Origin: Rhizophlyctis rosea
Taxonomy: Eukaryota > Chytridiomycota > Chytridiomycetes > Rhizophlyctidales > Rhizophlyctidaceae
Direction: 5' to 3'
Length of the DNA stretch: 64,000 bases
NCBI GenBank assembly: GCA_027596075.1
Contig: JADGJC010000041.1
Location: 62,488 to 126,487, forward strand
The notes below the pieces were generated by a model, which worked only from the letters and a program-made list of their open reading frames with translations, was not told the origin of the DNA and made no database searches. Numbering within the stretch: the first letter of the stretch is position 1; each line of letters starts with the position of its first letter. The position numbers and the translations under genes were made by a program. This document shows positions 34,800-46,180 of the stretch, one piece after another.

Positions 34800-37024
34800 G
34801 GTTTGAAAAGAACGTTGCAAAATCAATATGGGAGACTGAACCCTCTGATTTTGATGGGAGATGTAATGACTTGGTTTTCCAATCCACCCGACTTTTCGGT
34901 TATATTTCAGTGTGGCGTGATGGAAGATCATCAAGGCACTTACGATTAAACCCTTCCGAATCCCTTGGATTCCTCGATCGTCTACGGAGCTTTGTGGACA
35001 AAACGGATTGGAGAGTGGAGCGACAGTAATGGTTTGCCTTCTATTACATGAAACTTGAAACATAGAAGAAAAGAGCAATTGGAGGGGAAAGTCGGAAACA
35101 CTAGCATCTCAAGGCTTTGCAAACCGTCAAGGGCGTGATCCCTTGCCAGGTGGCCCAGTGACTGCTACGAGGTCATCACAATGTTGCATTGTTCAAAAGT
35201 TCCAAAGGAATGACTTTGTCGAAGCAAGGATGAATACCAAATACTACAGGCAGCGAAGATTTCACCTCTGGCCTTTGACCTGTCTCCGCAGCAAGCCATG
35301 ACGTAGCTCACTGACTGAATGTCTGAAACGAGTGTTTAACAACATCACGTCATGTAATCCGGAACTACTACTCCATGAATGAAGGACATCCCTCAGATTT
35401 GATGATTGAAACATTTTTGTCGATTGTTATGTCAAACCATCCAGCATCACGCGCTCCAACCGCCCTAATGATCTGGTCCACGTTGTTCCTATGTATTACA
35501 AGTAAGGATTTGAGGTATATTGTTCCGGAGGACAGACTTGTAGTCCTTGACCACATTGATGACCTCGAATCGTTCGCGGAGTATGCTTGTCCCATCAGTA
35601 GCATGGCAACAGTCCGTTATTCTGACCTAAAAGAAAGAAAAGAGTGACTATATCGCCAAATTCTGAAACAAAAACAAATGTGATACGGCTTGAACTACTC
35701 ACACACTATCAGTTGTTACTTTGCCCTACTACCGACATCCCGCTCGGCTATCCAAGATGCCCCAAACAAACACGACTTCCAGCAAAAAGCGTGGATGCGA
35801 GCCCAATCCCCGAAGGTCAAGCAGCTCTGCCATGTCCCCATCCTCGTGGATGGGCTAGTGCCCGGAGCCGTCAAGGCCTCGACGGCGCGGCAAGCTCGTG
35901 CTCGGGCTTTGCCAATGTGCGGTGAAAGCTCCTCATCCACATTTCCCATGAGGAGATCATCTCCCGAAGGAGCACCAATCGATCCTCTCCACGCTGCGCC
36001 CTTGCCGTCGTTCCCATGAGGAGATCATCTCCCGAAGGAGCACCAATCGATCCTCTCCACGCTGCGCCCTAGCCGTAATCCCATGAGGAGATCATCTCCC
36101 GAATAAGCACCAATCGATCCTTTCCACGCTGCGCCCTCGTTGGTGTTGATGTCGATGCCGAAGATGGTGACGTTGTTGTTGTTCCTGAGCGGAAAAAACC
36201 GCGTAGCACGAGCGGGGCCGACCACCGTGAGGAAGAGAGACTGGAGTAGCATCGCCGCGAGGTGTGTCCGAAGGTGTCCTTGAGCGGGACCGGGACCACG
36301 TTGGTGACGAGATGGTGTTTTTGTGGTCGGAGGTGTGCCCGTCACTTGACTTGAAACCGCGCTTTGGCATTGGGGCCGGGAAATGGGCGCGGTTCTCGCC
36401 GAGATTGTTGGATACCGCGCTGCCTGCCAACAATACCGGCTTCTCGCCGCCGACGTGGTTGTCGTGTGTTAGCCTTGTCTTGTCGCCGGGAATCGTTGTC
36501 GCCAGTCTTGTTGTTGGTGTCGATGTTGAATCAAAACTATGGGAAGCACCATGGGCGGTTCAAGCCTGATCACCAACACTGCACACAGATTCGGCCCAAA
36601 CACATACCTCGAAAGTTGTGTAGTTCTCCCGAAAAGAGACAGTTATGTAGAAGGGTGGGTGAATAGTAAATTGGTTGGTGAGATCGGTGCGTGGTGTTTG
36701 CGGCCGACTGAGAATGTATGAACATGGGAAGAAAGTGATGAAGAAAGGCAGGGTGAGACTGGAGCGAAAGCGAAGCGGGAAGGAGACGCCTTCTATGCAA
36801 ATTTGCATCGGCGATTGGATCCATTGATGAGGCTTGGTGTATGAGTCAGTGTCACGCACATAATTTGTTCTTGTCCGAAATCACATGACATCGGAACTGC
36901 AATGCAGCCACTTGAACCGGCGACAGGGCGACTGCGAACTTGCAAAAGGGCGTGCGGTTTGTTTACCCGTACTCACTTCCCCCCATCTCACTCCATCTTC
37001 TCACCATCGCTTTCGCACAAAGTT
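34800..37024. other. Intergenic region with short frames and a tandem repeat
   Basis: No gene could be established. At 35400-35640 the two strands both have short plausible frames (for example a minus-strand exon-like stretch containing RERFEVINVVKDYKSV), but no model could be built. A 68-bp triplicate repeat is listed separately. A GT-rich, microsatellite-like patch follows at 36130-36540. Confidence 0.4.
35943..36141. repeat. Three tandem copies of a 68-bp repeat
   Basis: Copies start near 35943, 36011 and 36078, each beginning TTCCCATGAGGAGATCATCT or a close variant. The first two are nearly identical; the third has several changes and is one base shorter. The period is not a multiple of three and no stable frame runs through the array, so it is probably non-coding. 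Confidence 0.85.
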
Positions 37025-37388
37025 ATGCAAGACCACCCATATACATATGAGTCTCTGAGACTCACGTCGTCCACAGATAGGAAGATCGGGCGGCTGCTGA
37101 AGGAACATGTCTTGGGGTGCCAAATTCTGTGGCATCGAGACGGACACACTATTACCCCTTACTTTCCCACCGAAAATCCGGGAAGAACCACGCAAAATAT
37201 ATTCTCCAGGTAATCCACTTGAACTGTAGTGTGATGTTTTACCTGACATATCCAATAGTATCCTTGCTTCCGTTTTTGACGAGTGCGGTGAGATTGCACC
37301 ACAAATTCAAATGCTCCGAAAGCGTGAGACAGCCCAGAGACTGTTTCCCAAGGTTTTTCTCTACTACGACGAGTGGAACCGCGTCTAA
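37025..37388 (+). CDS. Small two-exon hypothetical protein
   Basis: Join(37025..37209, 37259..37388), 104 aa, with a 49-nt intron (AG/GTAATC ... CCAATAG) in phase 2. Contains DRKIGRLLKEHVLGCQILW, HTITPYFPTENPGR, SILASVFDECGEIAPQIQML and ends LFPKVFLYYDEWNRV. No family recognised. The intact splice, balanced amino-acid content and position after a CT-rich leader favour a real gene. It ends 108 bases before the G-patch ORF, on the same strand. It might instead be a 5' part of that gene if an alternative splice bypasses its stop. Confidence 0.45.
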
Positions 37389-37496
37389 AGAGCTGAAGTA
37401 CTTGGTATGTTTTGCCGTCGGGAGAAGTATGGAGATGGTACATCTGCTTGAAGGGGTGGTGCACCAACCAAGTCATACCGGCAGCTGGAAAGATCT

Positions 37497-39182
37497 ATGA
37501 ACGACGTCCAAGACGCTCTCAATGAAGACAAACAACCCAACCTCGACACGCCCATCTCATCACGCTCGATCCATAAGATTTCTCCGCAGTCACGGAAGTA
37601 TCTTGACAGCGTGACGGGTCGTGCGGTGCGCGGGGGAAGGGATAGCGGTTCTGCTATCTTGCAGTCTTCACCAGAGTCCCCATCACGCCCTCCTTCTCTT
37701 CTTTATCATCACTCTGGTATCCATGACTCGATTTCCGTCGCTATTGACAAAGCCAACCGAAGTATTGATCTGTCAAAGATCGTTCGCAAAGACTGGAAAG
37801 CTGTTCAAAATCAAATATTTGGTACCACTTTGAGGGGCCCAAACGGCCGCTTCACGAGGGGTCATTCTTCTAGTCCTGATCAGGATAGCCACGGGCATAA
37901 TCACAGAGAGAATAGGGATGAACGAGGTCTGGAAAGGGACAGGGATATCGACTCTCGCGCAGACGCAAAGGATGGTGATAATAGAGAGAACAAGGATGGA
38001 CGAGAAAGACAAGGCGGCGGCTTTAACAGAAGGAATGTCAGCAACTCTAGGAGGGAAGACTTCCACAACGCTCAGGACGAGGATTGGGGCAGAGATTGGG
38101 ATATCCGAAGTCACAATGCTCAGGACGAGGACCAGGGCAGAGATCGTGATATCCGAAGACGATCCATTGATGAGCCTTTGGACCGAAGGATGCGCGACAA
38201 CGATCGGGACCACTTGCGACGTCGCCTGCCCTTGCGTGACCCCGTCAACAATTGCTGCAATGATCGTAACGACCGCGACAACCGTAACGACAACCGTAAT
38301 GGCACCCGCGACAGAGACCAAAACTTCCGTGGAAACAACCGTCAAAATGACCGGGACAACCGCAACCGTGGCGGAGTGACCAAGCTCGATGCCCTCCAAC
38401 CCCAATTCGACTACAGCGACGTCGAAAATCGCTCGGCCATGAGCACCGGTGGCCAAAGTCAGCTGGTTCGGCGGCGTTCGCTCCGGCGCGACGAAAGCAT
38501 GCCGGTGTTCAGGTCACGTCAGGATCGTTGGAAACCAGAAGAAAAAGGTTTGGAAGTACATGCAAAATCGAATCCGACGGAGTTTGGATTGGATGATGTC
38601 TCGTCGGAGGTTGGGGAGGGTGCGGAGGGTGTGGATGGCAAGCGGGATAGGGCGGGGAAGAATAGGAGGAGGAAGGAGAGGCAATTGCAGAAGCATGCGC
38701 GGGTTTCGTCTCCGCCTCCACAACGAATGACTTCCCCATCCGCCTCTCACATCAAACATTCCTCTCCCTTCTGCCCTCCTTCGCACCCAACCCGTCCCCA
38801 CCCGCTCCCAACACTCCCTCCAAGAAGGACATCTCCCTCTCCGGCGTCATCATCACTGCCTGCGTCACGGCGAACGTCCGCGCCAATGCCGTCACGGCTA
38901 CTTGCAGTGGGTCCTGGATTCGCCTCATTCGAAAGGCATACGACGGGGATTGGAAGTCGGTTGATGGCGAAGATGGGATTTGTGAAGGGTACAGGACTTG
39001 GAAAGAACGAGGATGGGCTGACGGAACCGTTGGAAGCGGCGGTGCGGCCGCGGAATATGGGATTGGGNNNNNNNNNNTGGGGGCGGGACCAGGTACCGGA
39101 AATGGTGAAGCGGATGGAGGAGAGGAGGGGAAGGGAGGTGAGGGAAGTGGATGTGAGGAATGGTGGTAGGCGGAGAAGGTGA
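37497..39182 (+). CDS. G-patch domain protein, Arg/Asp-rich
   Basis: An open frame of 561 codons, interrupted by 10 N. The N-terminal 110 residues have a conserved look (ISPQSRKYLDSVTGRA, DLSKIVRKDWKAVQNQIFG). Residues 120-300 are strongly enriched in Arg, Asp, Asn and Glu, with repeats such as HNAQDEDWGRDWDIR and HNAQDEDQGRDRDIR. A Pro/Ser region follows. A G-patch near the C-terminus reads GIGSRLMAKMGFVKGTGLGK...LTEPLEA. G-patch proteins activate DEAH-box RNA helicases in splicing or ribosome assembly. The motif and RPRNMGLG context resemble Sqs1/Pfa1-type proteins, but no R3H domain is visible. The N gap (39068-39077), of unknown true length, follows the G-patch, so the last 38 residues may be in the wrong frame. 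Confidence 0.75.
   Translation: MNDVQDALNEDKQPNLDTPISSRSIHKISPQSRKYLDSVTGRAVRGGRDSGSAILQSSPESPSRPPSLLYHHSGIHDSISVAIDKANRSIDLSKIVRKDWKAVQNQIFGTTLRGPNGRFTRGHSSSPDQDSHGHNHRENRDERGLERDRDIDSRADAKDGDNRENKDGRERQGGGFNRRNVSNSRREDFHNAQDEDWGRDWDIRSHNAQDEDQGRDRDIRRRSIDEPLDRRMRDNDRDHLRRRLPLRDPVNNCCNDRNDRDNRNDNRNGTRDRDQNFRGNNRQNDRDNRNRGGVTKLDALQPQFDYSDVENRSAMSTGGQSQLVRRRSLRRDESMPVFRSRQDRWKPEEKGLEVHAKSNPTEFGLDDVSSEVGEGAEGVDGKRDRAGKNRRRKERQLQKHARVSSPPPQRMTSPSASHIKHSSPFCPPSHPTRPHPLPTLPPRRTSPSPASSSLPASRRTSAPMPSRLLAVGPGFASFERHTTGIGSRLMAKMGFVKGTGLGKNEDGLTEPLEAAVRPRNMGLXXXXWGRDQVPEMVKRMEERRGREVREVDVRNGGRRRR
39068..39077. other. Assembly gap (10 N) in the G-patch gene
   Basis: Ten N between GATTGGG and TGGGGGCGGG. 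A gap written as 10 N usually means unknown length, so the reading frame after it is not assured. Confidence 0.95.
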
Positions 39183-39816
39183 GGTGGAGATGAGGTGATT
39201 GATTGGTGATCACGTTTGCGTTGAAGTATTTGAGATTGTGGTAACATGATTGTGCGTCTCGATTTGTTACCTTTTGCATTTTCATCTTGTTCGAGTCGCG
39301 TATTAGGTTGAGCGATCACATATTGTGATGTTGGTGTGGTGCGTTGTCGTTGTGTTTGTATTGCAGATTGTGGACACTATTACCTGCATTGAATTTGATA
39401 ATATATTTATTTGATTGTTGTTACACTGAGATTGTGGGCATCTTTTTTTTGGTTTGGGGTTTGGTTTCGGCAATGATGGGGATATTTGGATAGGTGCAAA
39501 GTCAACAATCGTTGGTGAATTATTGGAAGGCCACGGTGGCGTTCATTATTCATGGTGGCCGTGCCTTCCGCTGATAGACGATATCAATCCACGATCTTGT
39601 TCCCATCAATCCCCGTGGCTCACTCAAAAAGTTCAGAGGCTATTATTACTCCTTTCTCACACAATCGTGACTGTATTCGAAAATATCATAACCTACCTGA
39701 CACCTACTACTATTCGAGAATGTCAATGACGAACCCGACAGTACCGGTCTAATCTATTGTTATCTTATAAACGTACACCAAAACGCCCAACACCCTCCTC
39801 AGCCTCTCTCCGCAAA
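39183..39816. other. Intergenic region
   Basis: 3' flank of the G-patch gene (AT-rich, with an eight-T run near 39443) and promoter of the transporter-like gene. No ORF supported. Confidence 0.45.
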
Positions 39817-42800
39817 ATGGGTCTAACGTCCCCCTCCGCGACCGCGAACGCAACACTAGGCCCTCGGGAGACTCCAGAATCCGACTCGACCGCCGTTCCT
39901 TCGGTCGTGGTGGAGATGCAGCCTTTGGCGGGGTCGGCGTATGAGAGTGTTGATGTGCGGGAAGATGGGTTGCCGAATGGGATTGGGAATACAAATGGGA
40001 GTGTGGGGGAACGGGCGGTGAAGGTTGAGGACGTGGAGCCTTCGGCGAAGGGAGGGAGGAAGAATCCGGCGGTGGAGGCCTGGAAGTTCTTAAAGGGTAT
40101 TCCGAAGTTGACTTGGTTGAAGTGTACGAAGGTGGGTTGGTTGTGTATAAATTTGCGAGAAGGTTGCCCTGGTGGCCAGCTTATCATAAGAATAGCAAAT
40201 TGATCAAAATGGACGTGTCTTGCTACTACAGGCCACATTGGCAATCACGCTCTGCGCTCTCGCCGTCTTGATCAAGCCAATAGCGGATCTGCTTGGACCA
40301 GTACCTTACTTAGTGCCCGTATCATGCATTTTCTTCTTCCCAGGTACAGCATTTCCTTCTTCCCTCCTGCTCCATTTCCCTCCCTCTTCAATGCATTCCT
40401 CAACAATCAGCCGTAACTAACATCCATTTTCCTAGTAAAGACCTTCGGCGCAATGCTCGAAAGCGTCCTCATATCCCTCGTCGGCTTAGGCTTCGGCACC
40501 CTCTACTCCTTCACCGCAACCTGCTCCATAGTAGCTTTCAACACCCGCCATCCAGGCAATCCCTCCATAGCCTCCCTGATCTGCGTCATCTGGTTAATGG
40601 CCGGCCTAATGGTCCTTGGCTGGCTCCGCGCCCGCTACGTGAAAGTAAACGTAGCAATCATAAACTCTGGAATGATGATGATATTTCCATTGACGCAGCA
40701 AACGATTGAGACGAGTTATTCGATAGCTGGTCAGTGGAGTATATTGAAGCCCCTGTTGGCTGGGTGTGTGATCTGTTGGGTGGTGAATGTGGCGTTTTTC
40801 CCGACGTTTGGTGGGCAGGATTTACATGAGTAAGTCATATCAACATTGCACTTGTGTCCCAAATGTCCTTCTCATGTTCACGTCTGATGCAGCTCCGTCC
40901 GTCAATCCCTTTTGAACCTCAACGAATTCATCGAAATCCTGACCGAAACCTTCCTAACCTCTCACACATCCCCCGATACCCTCTCTTGCCTTCCTAAAAA
41001 AGCCGAAGCCATGCGAACTTCCATCACAAAAACCACCGCAGCCCTTTACGAATCCCGTTATGAAGTCACATTCGACCGTTTCTCTCCCGGCGACTACGAA
41101 CGCATCATTGATCCCCTGGAAGCAGTGATGAAGTATCTTAGCGGGATGGAGAGGGCGATTAGGTTGAAGGAGGCGCTGTTCAGCGTTGATAATGAACAGA
41201 GTACTAAAACGGCGGGAAGTGCGGTTAGTGGGGGTTGGAGGAAGAGTTGGGAGGCGGACGGCGGAAGGGATAGGGAGAGGGAGAGGGAGAGGGAGAGATT
41301 TCATCCTTTTCGACCTCCTAGGGCGGAGAGTTTGGGTCAGGCGGCGAAAGTTACGATTACGTTGGATGAGGCGTCGCCTGTTGAGCCCGTCAACGAGCTC
41401 GACAGTCGGTCGCTTTCTCCGCTGCAGCCTAGTAATGCATCCGCACATACCACCACTACATCCGTATCAGATGCCCCCCTTCCGTCGTCGACGGAATTGA
41501 TGGACATTATCGCTCGGGGACATCAAGTCCATGTTCATGGCCGAGAACTCGTTGGAGGGATGTTTGGAGGCAGCCAAGAGTTGTTCCTCCTCTTTGTAGA
41601 CAGCATGAGTTCCACCGTACGATGTCTGAAAGATGCCAGTAAAGCCTGTTTGACGGACGTAACGACGGACGTGTTGGACGGACACTGGAAAGCTATGTTG
41701 AAGAAGACGTTGAGTCGGAAGGGAAGTCTTGCTGGTGGAGGTAAAGGCGATAGTGCGGAGTCTATGCAGAGTGTAGGAGGGTCGACGGAGGGTTTGACGG
41801 GTGGTCATGGTGGCCATGGTCATGGGAACAGTCATATGGGACCGTTGTGTAAAGCTATGCAACGGTTCGATAAGCGGCAGTGGGATGTCGTAGAGGACAT
41901 GATTCTGAAAGGCCGTGCAGCAATGGCCGAACACAACAACCATCCCTCCGCCGAACCCACCCCGCCACCAGACACCACACCCGACCCCGACTCCCCAACC
42001 TCCTCCTCCACCACCGCCCACCATTCCTCCCACCCCGAACCTCCTCTGTCAACCGGCGGCGGCATGGAACTTATTCTTCGAGAAGAGTTTCTAGTGTGTT
42101 TCTTTTTTGCGTTTAATTTAAGGGAGTGCGCGAAGGAGATTAAAAAGATTGTTGAGGCTGCGGAAGCTTGTAGTGTTAATCGGGGGACGGAACGGATGCA
42201 TCGGTTTTGGTTGCCGAGGATGCCAGTTTGGAAGTGGTTGGAGGGTGGTGGGGAGGTGACGTTGGCTAATGAGGTTGAGGGGGAGGGGAGGGAAGGTGAG
42301 AGCCGTGTCCTTTGTTCATTCTTTCCGCTCTGCATGCCGTAGATGTTCAAATCCCCGTCCTCTAAATCATGATGTGATGTGCTTATTCTCCTATTTCCGG
42401 CCCCCTTTCCCTACACAGCCGCATTCCCATACGTGGACGGCAAACAGACTGATCCGCCAACGAGAGGAGCGAAACTCCGGAATTGGGTGTGGAAGTTTGT
42501 CCGGTTCATGCAGACTTATGAGACGAAGTTTGCGTTGAAGATGGCGTTGGCGATTTTGTTGGTTACGTGGCCGGCGTATGCGTTTCCTGCTTGGTAAGTT
42601 TCTTTCCTTTGTTGTGGGGCGGCTGTTCTGCTATGGCATATAAAAGTGGTCTTGCGGAAGAAAAGATTAGGACGGTGTTTAAGCTTTCCCCCTTTTTTCT
42701 TTGTATGCAGGTTTTCGGAGTTGAGGGGTCAGTGGGCGATTATTACGGTATGTGTCTGGGATATCCCCGTTGTACTGCTATTGCAGTTGATACTGGTTTT

Positions 42801-44141
42801 CATATGGTGCTGACCCCGTTTGTTGCCTGAAGGTCCTGGTCGTTATGAACCCCAGCGTGGGGGGGTCGAATCAGTTTGCACTGTATCGATGTATTGGCAC
42901 AGTGGCTGGGGCGGTATGGGGATGGATCACTTGGCTTATGGCGCCTGGCAATCCGTAAGTTTTGGGGGCTGTCGTATGGTGTGTAAGCGAAGGATCGATT
43001 TCATGATATTGATCGTCTCATTCGCTTTATACAGATATGTAATATGCCTTATGTTGATTATATGGGCGTATCCGTGGTGGTATGTGTATTTGCATACACC
43101 GCACGCGCGTATCGGGACTACGGCGATGTTGACGTATTTGGTCGTGGTGGTATGTGCGACTACCTTTCCTCAAATTGGGAACCAGTTTTGTTCCACGCAC
43201 AAATGATGGCCAACCACATCTCCAATTCGTACTTTTCATCCAGATGCTTGCTTACGTCCAAGGATCCGCTCTCGGCCAAAGCATCACCGAGTTCGCCTGG
43301 AAACGCTGCGCCACCATGCTCGTAGGCGTCATCGTCGCCGTCCTCATCTCCGCCTACATCTGGCCCTTCATCGCCCGAGTCCAACTCCGCCTCTCCATCT
43401 CCCGCTCCCTCTTCCAAATGGGCGACATGTACTCCCGTCTCGCGTACCTCGTGTCCAATCCTCCAACTAAATTATCCTGCGAAGACGATATCGCGCATTT
43501 GAGGATGTTGGAGAAGAGGGTCAGGAAGAGGGCGGCGGCGCATAAGACTCTTTTGGGGTTGACGAGGAATGAGCCGAGGTTGAAGGGGAGTTTTAGGGAG
43601 GAGGTTTATGGGGAGATTTTGAAGGGTGAGGTTAATTTGGTGGAGAGGTTGGGGACGCTTAGGAAGATTTTGCAGGAGGGGGTGTTTAATGAGGAGGGGG
43701 GAGAGGGTGGGGAGGGTGGGTTTGTGATGAAGATTTTGGTAAAGCCGGTCGAGATGTATCGGAGGGATATGGTGAGTTGTCAGTGATTTTTCGTGTGTGC
43801 TTAAGCATGGCTGCATAATACTGCTCCCTCAGTCACTGAACACCATCTCCCTTCAGTTCGTAGCCATCCTCCTCTACTTCCACGTCCTCGCCGGCTCACT
43901 TAACGCCAAAACTCCCTTACCCACATTCCTACCGGCCGCGAGAGCGGCGCGTCTCCGGCTTCTGGCGAAGTTGAGGGAAATGTCGAGAAAGGATGAGGTG
44001 GAGGGTAAGAAGAGGGATGACCATGTGCGGTATTTGTACTTTTTTGCGTATGCGTTGGCGACGGAGGATATTATTGAGGAGTTGGAGAGTGTTGCGGATC
44101 GGGTTAGGTTGTTGTTTGGGCAGTTGAGGTTTGGACCGTAG
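39817..44141 (+). CDS. FUSC/BRE4-like transporter of aromatic-acid exporter type
   Basis: Join(39817..40131, 40232..40343, 40436..40829, 40893..42295, 42419..42593, 42711..42747, 42833..42954, 43035..43149, 43244..43771, 43857..44141), 1161 aa, all in phase. The first membrane block (exons 2-3) has LAITLCALAVLIKPIADLLG, AMLESVLISLVGLGFGTLYS and LKPLLAGCVICWVVNVAFF. A long cytosolic region with coiled and low-complexity parts follows, holding an Arg/Glu tract and a His/Gly tract. The second block (exons 5-9) has KFALKMALAILLVTWPAYAF, GQWAIITVLVVMNPSVGGSN, ICLMLIIWAYPWW and ATMLVGVIVAVLISAYIWPF. A helical C-terminal domain ends FGQLRFGP. Two six-helix halves around a large loop match fungal proteins with the ER-transporter N-terminal, FUSC-like and DUF2421 domains (BRE4 group; brefeldin A sensitivity, aromatic-acid or malate-type export). 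The substrate is unknown. Confidence 0.87.
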
Positions 44142-44336
44142 ATGTGGAGTGGGAGGGCGTGTACATAGTGGGTTGTGAATTACATAAATAGTCTGCATAT
44201 AGTGAGGTGGTGAAGACGTACGGATGTATATATGTTTTACCATGTAGAGATGTGGTGTCGACAGTGGAGGTGGACATATTTGGAGCTTCAGACCCTCAGA
44301 AGTAATTGCGGAGGCTTTGCAGATAGTTTGTCGAAT

Positions 44337-44418
44337 GTCGCCCACGCCTGAGTGGTTAAGATCATTGACATCCGATCTGTCAGACGCCCTGGCTTGAGTT
44401 CTGTTCCTACAGGCTCTA
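44337..44418 (+). pseudogene. tRNA-Ser relic
   Basis: GTCGCCCACGCCTGAGTGGTTAAGATC aligns with the D-arm half of the nearby tRNA-Ser. A stem TGACA/TGTCA encloses TCCGATC, suggesting a former CGA anticodon but with C at position 33. The T-arm is degenerate (GGCTTGAGTTCTG). Acceptor pairing is lost, so it is a pseudogene. Confidence 0.55.
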
Positions 44419-44963
44419 ATCTTTCCCAGCCTTATCCTTCACATGCAAACTCCCATCAGCCCGCCTGTTGCCTACTCTGGTGGCGGTCCTACCCAACGCC
44501 TATGCCTCACAACTCCTCTCCTTTCTTATCGTCCCATCAACTGCAAAATCACCGAATGCCAGACTCGCCATCCACATTTCACCATACACTTTCTGGCTGA
44601 CGGAGGGAATATATAGTGTCCGAGGCGAGTCACTATGGATAGTGTGCCTAGTAGAGTTCAGTCTTGGTAATCAATCGTCCGGAATATGGGATCCTCCCTT
44701 TCTCATTTTACCGCCCTTTCTTCACCATAGTCACTCAGTCTTGCGCAAACACACAGGGCGATTGAGGCGATTGATATGTTTTTTCGTCTGAGTGGATACC
44801 CACACGAAAACCTCAGCTTTATCATGGGAGAAAAGGGATAATTCTGACCAACATGACTCTGCCCACTCTTCCGCTCCGACCACTTTGCTCTGATTCCCAC
44901 CTTCTCCGCCATCCATTTTTCTGAGCTCACTCCATGGACCCTCGTAAACGCGTCGCGGTAGCA

Positions 44964-45000
44964 GATAGATGGCCGAGTGGAAGGCCATTAATACTTGACC
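44964..45000 (+). pseudogene. tRNA-Ser D-arm fragment
   Basis: AGATGGCCGAGTGGAAGGC retains the type II tRNA A-box (TGGCCGAGTGG) and then diverges. No T-arm found at the right distance. Confidence 0.4.
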
Positions 45001-45315
45001 AGATTGCTATTCAGCTGCATTGCCACTTTGCTTCTTTCCGCGACTTGTTTTTGAACTCATATGACGCTTACTATGATCTTTATCATCATGACACAATAGC
45101 TAGGTGATCCAGGCGGATTAACCAAAAATGTTCAGGAGTTGATTCTCAATGCTCAATTTTCATGCACACACCCATCCATAGTTAACATGAGACGAGTCTT
45201 ATTCTTTGCCTCCAGCCATTCCCCGCCCGCGGTCCCCTTTGCTCTTCACCCTTCCCTCCCTCCCTCCTTGTATGGGTGCACCTAATTGACGCTGCTGAAT
45301 ACATTGCGGAGACAT

Positions 45316-45396
45316 ATAGATGGCCGAGTCGTTAAGGCGATTGACTGCAGAGCTGATTGACAGCTTGGTGAGGAGTTTCGTTCTTGGCTCCTTCTG
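45316..45396 (+). pseudogene. tRNA-Ser relic
   Basis: AGATGGCCGAGTCGTTAAGG and CGATTGACTGCAGAGC match the functional copy 120 bases downstream through the anticodon arm, but the anticodon loop is expanded and the T-arm (GAGTTTCGTTCTTGG) no longer pairs. Confidence 0.55.
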
Positions 45397-45439
45397 TTTT
45401 ACAGTATATATATAGTATATACTATAACCTCAGCATCAT

Positions 45440-45521
45440 GACACGATGGCCGAGTGGTTAAGGCGATTGACTAGAAATCAATTGGGATCTTCCCGCGCAG
45501 GTTCGAATCCTGCTCGTGTCG
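45440..45521 (+). tRNA. tRNA-Ser (anticodon AGA)
   Basis: 82 nt. The acceptor GACACGA/TCGTGTC is perfect with G as discriminator. The D-arm has GGCCGAGTGGTTAAGGC. The anticodon stem ATTGA/TCAAT has loop CTAGAAA, giving AGA. A long variable arm (TTGGGATCTTCCCGC) is typical of serine tRNAs, and the T-arm is GCAGG-TTCGAAT-CCTGC. It has no intron, reads UCU (and UCC by inosine), and all expected invariant bases are present. Confidence 0.95.
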
Positions 45522-46180
45522 CTCTGACATTCTCCACAAACTTTTTTGGGGTTAGCCCCAGTCCAGTTACATTTTTCAATGTGCTCACATGTCAAGCTTT
45601 TGCAAAGCACGCTGGGAATACGTTGAGGGGGGCATATTCGGCTTTGGAGTACAACCGGAGGACACAGGCGAATGAGCTTGAGAACCACACTTCAAGATAT
45701 GCTGAATATGGTCGTACTATAAGTAATGGCCTCTGCTAACTCATCCCAATTCTGTCCGCCCGGCACGTCCCGTCCGCTGCTCAGCACTACTCTTACATAC
45801 TCATTCAAAATTCCGATAAGCACGAAAGATTGGCGGCAGTATTGTAGCCCACTTCCTTGACTTTGCCTTTTGAGGACTCATGTAGTCAATCATTTCAGCG
45901 CATTGGTTGTGGCATCAGCCGGCAAGGAGTTGATGAAGGTCCCCTAAAGAAGTAAGGCCACCAATTTGACGAGCTGTTGTCCGCTTGACTAGTTCGTTGC
46001 CACAGGCACGCTGGTACCGGCAACAGGTAGAAAGAAGAACCCGCTCTTCAAAGAAGTATGGAACAGTATCGTTGCAAAAGCAGATAAAAACTGGTATATT
46101 TCTGTCAAATCATACAATATACTACAAACCGAACTAGTCCAGCTACCAAAAACACGTGCTTCCCATTAGGAAACGACACC

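Larger units (their letters stand above)
44142..46180. other. Intergenic region with tRNA-Ser and relics
   Basis: Contains the tRNA-Ser(AGA) gene at 45440-45521 and three decayed relatives upstream. Apart from these, no gene is supported. Confidence 0.5.

Noticed and set aside
35375..35647. 90-codon frame (+) and overlapping minus-strand exon-like stretch
   Set aside because: Both strands look equally plausible, and neither could be extended by phase-consistent splicing.
36130..36540. Apparent proteins on both strands in a GTT/GAT-rich patch
   Set aside because: Low-complexity microsatellite-like DNA; frames change with each repeat unit.
37773..38456. 227-codon open frame (-), hydrophobic
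   Set aside because: Antisense shadow of the Arg/Asp-rich part of the G-patch protein; its Val/Ile richness is the expected complement of that codon usage.
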